From positions 1-64,000 of the forward strand of contig DILB01000005.1 in the NCBI GenBank assembly GCA_002424815.1: a stretch of 64,000 bases of DNA. The letters are read 5' to 3'. Below, in pieces: positions 26,453 through 34,074 of the stretch (positions are counted from its first letter, which is position 1; the number at the start of each line of letters is the position of its first letter). The notes beneath the pieces are model-generated. The model was not told the DNA's origin. It was given only the letters and a program-made list of their open reading frames with translations, and ran no database searches. The translations under genes were made by a program, and so were the position numbers. Origin of the DNA: Caryophanales bacterium UBA5603 (GTDB lineage Bacteria > Bacillota_I > Bacilli_A > Izemoplasmatales > Hujiaoplasmataceae).

Positions 26453-26466
26453 TGTAAGCACTTTCT
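26453..26466. promoter_or_regulatory. cre-like (CcpA) site in the leader of the sugar operon
   Basis: TGTAAGCACTTTCT matches the cre consensus TGWAARCGYTWNCW in all but one position (A for the central G). It lies downstream of the operon's -10 box, where bound CcpA would block transcription. Confidence 0.55.
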
Positions 26467-26472
26467 AATGCG

Positions 26473-26501
26473 AGTATACCATGAGAAGCAGACATTTTCA
26501 A
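26473..26501 (-). promoter_or_regulatory. Promoter of the sugar-uptake operon
   Basis: Minus strand: TTGAAA (26501-26496), 17 nt, TATACT (26478-26473) with a TGG extension. The -35 box touches the direct-repeat operator. Confidence 0.75.
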
Positions 26502-26518
26502 TACATTATTAATACATT
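26500..26518. promoter_or_regulatory. 11-bp direct-repeat operator, two copies, sugar operon
   Basis: AATACATT at 26500-26507 and 26511-26518, starting exactly 11 bp apart and overlapping the -35 box. The same arrangement is found before gntR and before the long mannose-6-phosphate isomerase gene. The likely ligand is the GntR protein encoded next to it. Confidence 0.6.
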
Positions 26519-26530
26519 TATAAAATTGAA

Positions 26531-26572
26531 TTAAAAAAATAAAAAATCGCAAGAAAAAATTACTTCTTGCGA
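26531..26572 (-). terminator. Terminator of gntR overlapping its last codons
   Basis: Minus strand stem TCGCAAGAA/TTCTTGCGA followed by TTTTTT; the upstream arm overlaps the final codons and stop (26560-26562) of the regulator gene. Confidence 0.8.
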
Positions 26573-27285
26573 TAAGAGATAGAGGTGCGATATTCATATA
26601 ATAAGGCATTGTAAAATGTTTCTGTATATTCAAGCAGGCGATCATCTTCGGTATAACTATAACGCACCCGTTTTAATTGCGGGGCTTCATAATATATTTT
26701 TAATTTCTGTGTAATATCTTTAGGGGCGTTGACAGCCGATACAAACTCCTCAAAATGATCAAAAAAGACGTTTTTACTGCCAAGATATTCATACAACGAA
26801 CCCTTTAAGACCTCTTCGGTTATTTCGAAAATCGGCAATAAATAAGTGTTCGAATAAAGAATAGGTACGGTTCCGCCTCTCAATCTTCGTAAATTATATA
26901 TTTTTTCGCCTTCTTTTATATGAAATATATCCGCGATTTTTTTATCAGCGCGAATGATATCCAATTCAGCTTCGATATTTCTAACGACCATGCCCATTTC
27001 TTTCATTTCATTGGTATGACTGCGAACCAATGTAAAATTAGATAATGATTCTTTATTTTGATAGACGATGGTTCCAAAGCCAGCACGTCTAACCAAAAAA
27101 CGCTCGTTGACTAATTCGGATATGGCAGTACGAATCGTCACACGGCTCACTTGATAAGTCTCTGCTAAGATTTTTTCGCTAGGGATTAAAGTTCCTTCAG
27201 GCCACTCGCCGGATTCAATTTTATGGCGGAGGTCATTACGAATTTGTATATAGAAAGGAAGACCATTACCGATATCCATGTTCAT
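26560..27285 (-). CDS. GntR family regulator with a UTRA sugar-sensing domain
   Basis: A 241-residue HutC-subfamily regulator. The N-terminal winged helix (about 8-75) contains IPSEKILAETYQVSRVTIRTAI and FLVRRAGFGTIV, standard for GntR. Residues about 95-235 form a UTRA effector domain ending in RVRYSYTEDDRLLEYTETFYN. Such proteins usually repress sugar operons until a sugar phosphate binds. It is monocistronic, with its own promoter (27308-27336) overlapped by the 11-bp repeat, so autoregulation is likely. The same repeat occurs at the promoters of the adjacent sugar operon and of the long isomerase, which makes it their probable regulator. The effector is unknown. Confidence 0.9.
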   Translation of the reverse strand: MNMDIGNGLPFYIQIRNDLRHKIESGEWPEGTLIPSEKILAETYQVSRVTIRTAISELVNERFLVRRAGFGTIVYQNKESLSNFTLVRSHTNEMKEMGMVVRNIEAELDIIRADKKIADIFHIKEGEKIYNLRRLRGGTVPILYSNTYLLPIFEITEEVLKGSLYEYLGSKNVFFDHFEEFVSAVNAPKDITQKLKIYYEAPQLKRVRYSYTEDDRLLEYTETFYNALLYEYRTSISYRKK

Positions 27286-27307
27286 ACTTCCACCCCATTT
27301 TTAATTA

Positions 27308-27336
27308 ATTATATCATTCATTTAATACATTTGCAA
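27308..27336 (-). promoter_or_regulatory. Promoter of gntR
   Basis: Minus strand: TTGCAA (27336-27331), 17 nt, TATAAT (27313-27308) with a TGA extension. The -35 box is inside the direct repeat. Confidence 0.75.
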
Positions 27337-27342
27337 TACAAT
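27324..27342. promoter_or_regulatory. 11-bp direct-repeat operator, two copies, gntR
   Basis: AATACATT (27324-27331) and AATACAAT (27335-27342), 11 bp apart, covering the -35 box of the regulator's own promoter. Confidence 0.6.
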
Positions 27343-27344
27343 AT

Positions 27345-27373
27345 AAAAAAACGACTGAAAAATCAATCGTTTT
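27345..27373 (-). terminator. Terminator of the long mannose-6-phosphate isomerase gene
   Basis: Minus strand stem AAAACGATTGA/TCAGTCGTTTT (one mismatch), 4-nt loop, then T-run. Confidence 0.75.
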
Positions 27374-27378
27374 AAAAT

Positions 27379-29097
27379 TTATCGGACAAAGGCTTTGATG
27401 ACCATAATCATTTCACCTTCAAAGGCACTACGGATGCTATAGTTCTTAACGCCATCCGGAATAATAAATGTCTCAGCATAATGAACGGTAAAAGGTTCGA
27501 ATTTTCCTTCTGGCGATTCAATAATAGCCGCTTTTCCTTCGACTAAATTCAAGACATTTACTGAACCGTTTGTCTGGGTGGTGAGTTTAGTTGTTGTAGA
27601 TAAACGTCTTGTTTCAATAAACTCTCGTTCGTGAAGTCCGGTTCTAATTTCATTTTCACGGATGGTTTCAAAGCGATTAATTAAATTTTTCTTAACCCAC
27701 TCTGTATCTCGGTCATATTGAATGACTTTTTTTCCGTGTTGAATGTGGACCGGTCGTGGTAAGCCATCTAGTCCTAATCGTCCCCAATCCCAAAGTTTGA
27801 AGGTGAAGATATAAGGGGTTGCGCTAATCTCTAAAACCATCGTGTTCTTGCCACTACAATGAATCGTTCCCGCAGGAATCAAAAGATGGTCATGTTTTTT
27901 AACTGGGAACGAATTAATAAAAGCTTGATCATCAAATAAAGCTTCTCCTTGGTTCGCTTTTTCGAGACTATCAATTAAATGATGGGGGTCAATGCCAGGT
28001 TTGACGCCAAGATAGACAACACTATCATCTGATGCATCTAAAATATAATAGGATTCATCTTGAGTATAATTCATACCAAATGTATTTTGAATATATTCCG
28101 TCAATGGGTGGACTTGGAGCGATAAGTTTCCGCCTTCCATAGTATCAAGAAAATCGAATCGTATGGGAAATTCTTTTCCAAACCGACCATAGACACGTTC
28201 ACCTAATAATTCAACAGGACGGAAAAAAACTAAATTGATAGCTGGGAAAACAAAGGTTTTATGACCGAAAGAAAAGGCTAATGCGTTTTCTTCGGGAACA
28301 CCATCAAAACTCCAAGCATAATTTGAACCATTTTCAGGTAAATCACAAACTTCCTTCATCCATTGACCGCCCCAAACACCCGGATCAAAATAAGGAATTA
28401 ATCGGAAAGGTGAGCTTGTCAATAAATCAAGACCTGTGATAAATGCATCGAGAGGAATCATCGTTATTTGATCAGGGCGTTCGGAAGAGACAAGGTAATC
28501 ACTTTTCAGATAATGGGCTTGTTTGATTTTATCAGCCACACGCCATTCTAAAAAATAACCGCGTTTAAATTTTCGCAAAGTATCTTCGCGAGGGTTATCA
28601 GCCGTAAAATTAGGCATTCCTTGACGGAATCGCAATTGAATTTCCCATCGGGTGATATCAAAATAAATGAGATGATCATAAGAAATCATCGTTGATCCGA
28701 AACCATAGACGATTTTTAGACCTGGAGCAGATTCGAGTTGCTTTCGGATATCGGCGATTTTATCAAGATTGTAAAAATCTTCAATGGAAGCATATCCCAT
28801 TTTTCCAAAAACACGATCATCGGTTAATTGATGATCAAATGCATAGGCAAGGTCTTTATAAGATTTTTTTGCGGATTCAATATTTAAAGTCAAAGAAGTA
28901 GGTATATGTCTAATAATGTTTTCATAGATAAATTTGACATCTGTTCCAGGATAGAGTTCAATGGCTAATATTCCGTTATGATATTTTGACAATCTTTCAA
29001 CGATTTCTGAGATACCACTCAATATGAGTGATTCATCAAAAGAAATCTGTTTTTTTGGAAACTTATCATAGGCATTTTTAAAGGATAGATATTTCAT
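27379..29097 (-). CDS. Long-type class I mannose-6-phosphate isomerase-like protein
   Basis: A 572-residue protein. The C-terminal half carries the cupin metal site of type I phosphomannose isomerase: LSLQVHPLTEYI, a Glu in YTQDESYYIL, and IPAGTIHCSG, followed by ISATPYIFTFKLWDWGRLG. The first 230 residues are an extra domain (with IYFDITRWEIQLRFRQG and YFLEWRVADKIK) seen in long isomerase-like proteins, role unknown. It would interconvert mannose 6-phosphate and fructose 6-phosphate, or act on a related sugar phosphate. The ATG at 29097 has AAAGG upstream and lies after the promoter (29120-29147); the ORF's earlier start at 29169 is upstream of the -35 box and impossible from this promoter. 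A three-copy GntR-type operator overlaps the promoter. Confidence 0.8.
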   Translation of the reverse strand: MKYLSFKNAYDKFPKKQISFDESLILSGISEIVERLSKYHNGILAIELYPGTDVKFIYENIIRHIPTSLTLNIESAKKSYKDLAYAFDHQLTDDRVFGKMGYASIEDFYNLDKIADIRKQLESAPGLKIVYGFGSTMISYDHLIYFDITRWEIQLRFRQGMPNFTADNPREDTLRKFKRGYFLEWRVADKIKQAHYLKSDYLVSSERPDQITMIPLDAFITGLDLLTSSPFRLIPYFDPGVWGGQWMKEVCDLPENGSNYAWSFDGVPEENALAFSFGHKTFVFPAINLVFFRPVELLGERVYGRFGKEFPIRFDFLDTMEGGNLSLQVHPLTEYIQNTFGMNYTQDESYYILDASDDSVVYLGVKPGIDPHHLIDSLEKANQGEALFDDQAFINSFPVKKHDHLLIPAGTIHCSGKNTMVLEISATPYIFTFKLWDWGRLGLDGLPRPVHIQHGKKVIQYDRDTEWVKKNLINRFETIRENEIRTGLHEREFIETRRLSTTTKLTTQTNGSVNVLNLVEGKAAIIESPEGKFEPFTVHYAETFIIPDGVKNYSIRSAFEGEMIMVIKAFVR

Positions 29098-29119
29098 AAC
29101 ATGACCGCCTTTCAAATTC

Positions 29120-29147
29120 ATTATACCATTAAAAACTGCTTTTTCAA
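29120..29147 (-). promoter_or_regulatory. Promoter of the long isomerase gene
   Basis: Minus strand: TTGAAA (29147-29142), 16 nt, TATAAT (29125-29120). The -35 box overlaps the first repeat of the operator. Confidence 0.75.
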
Positions 29148-29175
29148 TACATTTGCAATACATTTGCAATACATT
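29146..29175. promoter_or_regulatory. 11-bp direct-repeat operator, three copies, long isomerase gene
   Basis: AATACATT at 29146, 29157 and 29168, each exactly 11 bp apart and joined by TGC. It is the strongest example of the repeat in the window. Confidence 0.65.
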
Positions 29176-29185
29176 TAAAATTAAA

Positions 29186-29213
29186 ATCCCATTAATCTTT
29201 GGACTAAAGGGAT
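29186..29213 (-). terminator. Weak terminator after manA
   Basis: Minus strand ATCCC pairs with GGGAT around a nested CTTT/AAAG, then TTTTAATTTT. Short stem, so uncertain. Confidence 0.4.
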
Positions 29214-29231
29214 AAGTAAAATTTATTAATT

Positions 29232-30176
29232 TTAACGGTCACCAACATATGATACAAGCAATTCAACCATACCTTCAATTTTGATTGATTTCGCAAGTGA
29301 AGGAATAATAAAACTATCATACATTTTAATTTTCGAACCATTGATCATTGCATTTCCAGATAACACTGTACAGAGGTAATAACGGTTTTTAGCATTGATT
29401 TTAAAGTAACCTTTATCAATATTCCATTTTTCAACCGTAAAATATTTTGTCTCTAACATACGGTAGATGCCTCGGTCATCATCATAATGTTGAATGACAA
29501 CACGGTTTGCGGGAATGACTGCAGTATCAATGCTTTTTTGAACTTGTAATGCACGTTTTTCACCGGTGGATGGATCCATTCGATCATAATCATAAAAACG
29601 ATAAGTGACATCACTGGATTGTTGCGTTTCAAGAATGATAACGCCTGCTCCGATTGCATGGATGGTTCCTGCTGGAATATAGACAAAATCACCTTTGCGA
29701 ATCGGACGAATATCAAGGAGTTCATTCCAACGGTTTTCTTCAACCATTTTTTTAAGTTCTGTTTTCGTTTGGGCGTGATGACCCAATACGAGGGTACTGT
29801 CTTGATTTGCAGCTAAAACATACCAACATTCTTCCTTGCCTAGATCATCTTCAAAGGCTTTAGCATAGGCGTCGCTTGGATGGACTTGAACTGACAATTG
29901 ATCCGCTGCATCGAGAATTTTGGTCAGTAATGGAAAGCGTGATTCTGTGATGTCCCCGAATAATTCAGGGTGCGAATGATATAAAGCATCTAAAGACATG
30001 CCATCAAACAAACCACCCATGATTTTAGAAGACCCATGATGATGAGCTGAAATAATCCATGCTTCGCCAATTTTTCCGGATGGGACGCCTTCTTTAAACA
30101 TATTTTTAATTGTTGATCCACCCCAAATCCGTTCTTTGAAAACTGGGGAAAGGAAAATGATATCCGATTCTTTCAT
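29232..30176 (-). CDS. manA: Mannose-6-phosphate isomerase, class I, short type
   Basis: A 314-residue enzyme, the usual size of the Bacillus ManA branch, interconverting mannose 6-phosphate and fructose 6-phosphate. The metal-binding and active-site elements are present: SVQVHPSDAYA, GKEECWYVL, IPAGTIHAIG and LETQQSSDVTYRFYDYDR. It begins with the typical FLSPVFKERIWGGSTIK. GGAG lies 9 nt before the ATG at 30176; an earlier ATG at 30218 precedes the -10 box and is rejected. It is transcribed toward the long isomerase gene, with a weak terminator and the three-copy operator between them. Having two isomerases side by side suggests mannose or a mannose-like sugar is the main product of the locus. 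Confidence 0.92.
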   Translation of the reverse strand: MKESDIIFLSPVFKERIWGGSTIKNMFKEGVPSGKIGEAWIISAHHHGSSKIMGGLFDGMSLDALYHSHPELFGDITESRFPLLTKILDAADQLSVQVHPSDAYAKAFEDDLGKEECWYVLAANQDSTLVLGHHAQTKTELKKMVEENRWNELLDIRPIRKGDFVYIPAGTIHAIGAGVIILETQQSSDVTYRFYDYDRMDPSTGEKRALQVQKSIDTAVIPANRVVIQHYDDDRGIYRMLETKYFTVEKWNIDKGYFKINAKNRYYLCTVLSGNAMINGSKIKMYDSFIIPSLAKSIKIEGMVELLVSYVGDR

Positions 30177-30201
30177 GGTTTCACACTCCATTTCAAATAT
30201 T

Positions 30202-30207
30202 ATTATA
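30202..30207 (-). promoter_or_regulatory. -10 box of manA
   Basis: A perfect TATAAT on the minus strand, about 25 nt before the start codon. No good -35 box and no copy of the 11-bp repeat. Confidence 0.5.
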
Positions 30208-30344
30208 CCTTGTTTCAAGGGTTTTAGCCAAGAAAATCATGCGGATAGTGGAAATGTCTCAAGTGAGTTAACAACATAAATCCCAATTTTATGAAAGCAC
30301 CACCCTTGCTTTTTCGTATTTTTACTACCGCCTCTCTTCGGCTG

Positions 30345-30353
30345 TGATATAAT
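30345..30353 (+). promoter_or_regulatory. Extended -10 promoter of the GNAT gene
   Basis: TGATATAAT, 18 nt before the GTG start codon. No clear -35. Confidence 0.5.
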
Positions 30354-30371
30354 GACTTTAGGTGATATCTT

Positions 30372-31103
30372 GTGAATCCATTATCGGTGATATTGAATCA
30401 ATTACCAGAAAAGACAGTTCAATTATGGCAAGAGTCTGAAAAAAAGACCTTGCTTTCCATCGTAATGATTCCGAAAGAAGACCTTCAGGAAATTTATGGA
30501 TTATGTGAAGATGACATCGATTTTTTATCTCAATCTTTCATTAATCTTGGTTATAATCCTGATTTTGATCCAATTAAGACACCTCCCAACCCAACTCAAC
30601 GCCTTCATTTTCGTTCTTTTTTGATGGAAGATGCGGCTGTTTTATATGAGTTTCGCAGAAATCCATTGAATTTTCCCAACGTCGATATGGCCGTGTGGCA
30701 AGATCTACAAGAAGCCTATGATTATCTTGAAAAAATGCAGATAGGCATGAAAAAAAGAAAATGGTTCATCTATGGAATCGTTTTGACAAAAACCAATCAA
30801 ACAATTGGGTTCATTAATTTTTGGAATATTGATTGGAATAATGCCACAGCTGAAATCGGTTATGTATTATTCCCTGAATTTCGTCATCAGGGTTATATGA
30901 CGGAAGCGGTGAATTCCATGATTCATTTTGGGTTTTCTTGTTTGCATCTAGATAAAATTTTGGGTGTAACACAAAAAAACAATCTAGCATCGAGACAGGT
31001 TTTATTAAGAAGCGGATTTCAATATTTTACATCAATCGAAGATATCCACTCGATGACGCATCAAATGATACCGATGGATGTTTATCAATATATAAAAAAA
31101 TAA
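30372..31103 (+). CDS. GNAT acetyltransferase, RimJ/RimL type
   Basis: A 243-residue protein. After about 75 residues of unrecognised N-terminal sequence, a GNAT domain of RimJ/RimL type begins at RLHFRSFLMEDA. Acetyl-CoA binding is seen in IGYVLFPEFRHQGYMTEAV (R/Q-x-x-G-x-M) and the C-terminal NLASRQVLLRSGFQ. It would acetylate a protein N-terminus, amine or antibiotic; the target is unknown. The start is a GTG with AGGTGA upstream. The M32 peptidase gene follows after 24 bp without a terminator, so both are likely cotranscribed. Confidence 0.8.
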   Translation: MNPLSVILNQLPEKTVQLWQESEKKTLLSIVMIPKEDLQEIYGLCEDDIDFLSQSFINLGYNPDFDPIKTPPNPTQRLHFRSFLMEDAAVLYEFRRNPLNFPNVDMAVWQDLQEAYDYLEKMQIGMKKRKWFIYGIVLTKTNQTIGFINFWNIDWNNATAEIGYVLFPEFRHQGYMTEAVNSMIHFGFSCLHLDKILGVTQKNNLASRQVLLRSGFQYFTSIEDIHSMTHQMIPMDVYQYIKK

Positions 31104-31127
31104 AAAAAAATAGAAAAGAGGAATAAC

Positions 31128-32630
31128 ATGGAAAATGCATTAAAAATTTATCAAGACACCACAAAAAAACTAAAAGCGTTTCATTTGGCGATGTTTTTGC
31201 ATGGTTGGGATAGCTCAACTGAAGCACCCAGTGGGTGTATGGGATTTCGCTCTTTACAACTCGGAACGCTCTCAGAAATGTTTTATCGTACGAATACCAA
31301 CCCAGATTATGAAGCAGCCATTGAGACCCTTTATCAAAGCCGAGAACAACTCGAGCTTGTCATGCAACATGAAATCGTTGAAGTTAGAAAAAATCTCATC
31401 AAGACCAAAAAAATACCACTCGCTGATTATGTAGCTTATTCAGAACTGATGGCAAAAGTTTACCCCATTTACGTTGAAGCGAAGCAAACCAATAATTATG
31501 AACTTTATAAACCTTACCTTCGACAAATCATTGATTATCGAATTAAATATTTGGAATTACAAAAAACTGAAACGATGAAAGGATACAATATATTTCTCGA
31601 TGAATTTGAAAGTGGATTCAACATCGAAGATTATGATCATTTCTTCAATACGTTAAAGGAACGATTAGTTCCGTTTGCCAAATCAGTGGCCAAACGCAAA
31701 CTCATCTATCGCAAAGCATTTACTAAAAAGCAATTTTCTGTTGAAAAACAAAAAGCATTCGCTAAATATTTACAAGAAGTTTTTTGTTTTGATGCCAAAC
31801 GGACAGTTATCAAAGAAAGCGAACATCCTTTTACGACAAGCAATGGGACAACAGACGTAAGAATAACGACACATTATCACCCGGATAATCTTGCGAGTGC
31901 TATTTTTAGTTGTATTCATGAAATGGGTCATGGGCTCTATGAATTACAAGTCAATCCCGCTTTAGATTTTACTCAATCTGGCGGTGGAGCGAGTATGGCC
32001 ATGCATGAAAGTCAATCGCGGTTAATGGAAAACATGATTGGAAGAAGTGAAGTGTTTTGGACCACACATTTTCATAAACTTCAAGAATTGTTTCCAAAAG
32101 AATTTAAAAATACGACAGTCCATGATTTTGTTAAATATGTCAATCAAGTCGAAAAAAGTTTTATACGTACTGAGGCCGATGAATTGACATATTCTTTGCA
32201 TATCATGATTCGTTATGAAATCGAAAAATTAATCTTTAGCCATAAAGCAGATTTAGATAAGCTTCCGGATTTATGGAACAAACTTTATAAAAAATATTTG
32301 GGGATCACCGTCATTAATGATACGACGGGGATTTTACAAGATGTTCATTGGTCACAAGGAATGTTCGGATATTTTCCAACTTATGCATTAGGTTCAGCTT
32401 ACGCGGCTCAGATCTATCATGCAATGAATAAAGATTTGAACATCGAAAAAACCATTCAAAGTGGAACTTTAAAAGATATTGCTCAATGGTTATCGACCCA
32501 TGTTCATCAATATGGAGCATCAAAAGATCCTAAAACGATTCTTAAATTGGCGACAGGTGAAGATTTTAATCCGAATTATTACGTCGATTATCTCATCGAA
32601 AAATATTCGAAACTGTACGAAATTCAATAA
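31128..32630 (+). CDS. M32 family metallocarboxypeptidase (thermostable carboxypeptidase type)
   Basis: A 500-residue cytoplasmic peptidase of the M32 family. The zinc motif is HEMGH (about residue 264), followed by the typical MHESQSRLMENMIGRS with the third ligand Glu, and later TADELTYSLHI-like HExxH-family context (RTEADELTYSLHIMIRYEIE). It removes C-terminal residues from peptides, which fits the oligopeptide uptake system elsewhere in the window. AGAGGAATAAC is the ribosome binding site. A strong terminator follows at 32638. Confidence 0.92.
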   Translation: MENALKIYQDTTKKLKAFHLAMFLHGWDSSTEAPSGCMGFRSLQLGTLSEMFYRTNTNPDYEAAIETLYQSREQLELVMQHEIVEVRKNLIKTKKIPLADYVAYSELMAKVYPIYVEAKQTNNYELYKPYLRQIIDYRIKYLELQKTETMKGYNIFLDEFESGFNIEDYDHFFNTLKERLVPFAKSVAKRKLIYRKAFTKKQFSVEKQKAFAKYLQEVFCFDAKRTVIKESEHPFTTSNGTTDVRITTHYHPDNLASAIFSCIHEMGHGLYELQVNPALDFTQSGGGASMAMHESQSRLMENMIGRSEVFWTTHFHKLQELFPKEFKNTTVHDFVKYVNQVEKSFIRTEADELTYSLHIMIRYEIEKLIFSHKADLDKLPDLWNKLYKKYLGITVINDTTGILQDVHWSQGMFGYFPTYALGSAYAAQIYHAMNKDLNIEKTIQSGTLKDIAQWLSTHVHQYGASKDPKTILKLATGEDFNPNYYVDYLIEKYSKLYEIQ

Positions 32631-32637
32631 AATATAT

Positions 32638-32673
32638 AAAGTGGAAACCTTCTTACCTTGGGTTTCCACTTTT
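32638..32673 (+). terminator. Terminator after the M32 peptidase gene
   Basis: A perfect 12-bp stem AAAGTGGAAACC/GGTTTCCACTTT with an 11-nt loop and a short T-tract. Confidence 0.85.
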
Positions 32674-32729
32674 CATGAAAGAGTTATCGGAAAAGTTAAG
32701 CGAATTCGTTTCTTTTAAAATCAAACATT

Positions 32730-32738
32730 TGTTATAAT
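32730..32738 (+). promoter_or_regulatory. Extended -10 promoter of the DUF1576-type gene
   Basis: TGTTATAAT; a second TATAAT follows at 32744. Neither has a clear -35 box. Confidence 0.5.
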
Positions 32739-32788
32739 GTACTTATAATTTATTGAAGTCGTTTAAGCCGTAAATACTAGGAGTCACC

Positions 32789-34066
32789 ATGATTAAAGAA
32801 TTGTTTTTATTTCTAAAAAAACGGATGCTTACACCCATCATTATTATCATTCTTTTTGCGATGGCTTTTTTATTTGATTCCGTTCGTCACATGTGGTCAG
32901 GATATTTATTGATTTTGAAAAGTCCCAGTGTATTAATCAGTGATTATTTATTTATTGGCGGACTTGGCGCAACATTGTTTAATGTCGCCACGATCATGTT
33001 AATGAATTTAATCTTATTAAAAGTGTTAAAACTTAAAATGACGGGTCTCATTTTTGCTGGATTATTTACCATTGCTGGCTTTTCATTTTTTGGGAAAAAT
33101 ATATTTAATACTTTTCCCATTTACCTCGGTATTTATTTTTATGCTTTGCTTCGGAAATTAGAAATTAAATCATTGATTATCGTGATTCTGTTCTCAACAG
33201 GGATATCACCCATCGTCAGTTTTTTAATTTTTGGAACCGGATGGCCGCTTTACATCGGTATTCCTGCAGGTGTAATTGTCGGTATTTTGAGTGGGTTTTT
33301 ACTGCCCGCAATTTCTATGAATACCATGAAGTTTCATCAAGGATTCAATCTTTATAATATTGGCTTTGCGATGGGAATTCTTTCGATGCTTTATGCAGCT
33401 TTACTAAGAAGTTTCGGTATAAATCTTGATTTGGGCGGTCCTAGCAGCACGCTCTATCATAATGAATTGATGACTTTGATTTTGTTATTGTCTCTTTCTT
33501 TTATCATTGGCGCTTTTCTAAGCGACAAAAAAGTGTACCGAAAATATTTATCAATCATTAAATCTTCAGGGCGTTTAGTCTCAGATTTTATCAATGATTA
33601 TGGTAAAGATGTGTCAATGCTCAATGTGGGCATCATGGGATTAATATCCATGGCGATGATCATGCTTTTGGGATTTCAAGTTGGTGGAGCTTTGATGGGT
33701 GCCGTTTTGACCATCATGGGATTTGCGGCTTGTGGAAAACATCCTCGCAATGCTCTACCTGTGATGTTTGGCGCATATCTTGCGGTGATTGTTACAAAAT
33801 TATCGTTTGATTCAGTCGGAATAGTCATTGCAGTTTTCTTTGTCACTGCGTTAGCCCCCATTGCTGGGAAATATGGCGTTTTGATAGGAATTTTAGCAGG
33901 GTTCTTACATATCGTTATTACCCCATTAAGCTATTATTTTCAAGGGGGATTTGATTTGTATAACAATGGATTTGCGGCTGGGTTTGTTGCCGCAATCATG
34001 GTTCCGGTTTTAGACTCCTTTTCTAAAGATAAAATAATCGATTCATTACCGATTATTAAAAATTGA
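32789..34066 (+). CDS. DUF1576-type polytopic membrane protein
   Basis: A 425-residue membrane protein with about 12 helices in two halves. Each half carries a matching motif: FHQGFNLYNIGFAMG (about 187-201) and FQGGFDLYNNGFAAG (about 388-402), each after a GILSGFL or GILAGFL helix, showing internal duplication. An early SDYLFIGGLGATLFN motif supports the DUF1576 family. Function unknown; the duplicated helices with polar LYN turns suggest a transporter. GGAGTCACC lies before the ATG. The next membrane protein gene starts 8 bp after its stop, so they form a pair. Confidence 0.65.
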   Translation: MIKELFLFLKKRMLTPIIIIILFAMAFLFDSVRHMWSGYLLILKSPSVLISDYLFIGGLGATLFNVATIMLMNLILLKVLKLKMTGLIFAGLFTIAGFSFFGKNIFNTFPIYLGIYFYALLRKLEIKSLIIVILFSTGISPIVSFLIFGTGWPLYIGIPAGVIVGILSGFLLPAISMNTMKFHQGFNLYNIGFAMGILSMLYAALLRSFGINLDLGGPSSTLYHNELMTLILLLSLSFIIGAFLSDKKVYRKYLSIIKSSGRLVSDFINDYGKDVSMLNVGIMGLISMAMIMLLGFQVGGALMGAVLTIMGFAACGKHPRNALPVMFGAYLAVIVTKLSFDSVGIVIAVFFVTALAPIAGKYGVLIGILAGFLHIVITPLSYYFQGGFDLYNNGFAAGFVAAIMVPVLDSFSKDKIIDSLPIIKN

Positions 34067-34074
34067 GGATCTTT

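Noticed and set aside
29143..29176. Short direct repeats resembling a CRISPR remnant
   Set aside because: The repeat unit is only 11 bp with no spacers, lies on a promoter and recurs as two-copy versions at two other promoters, so it is an operator.
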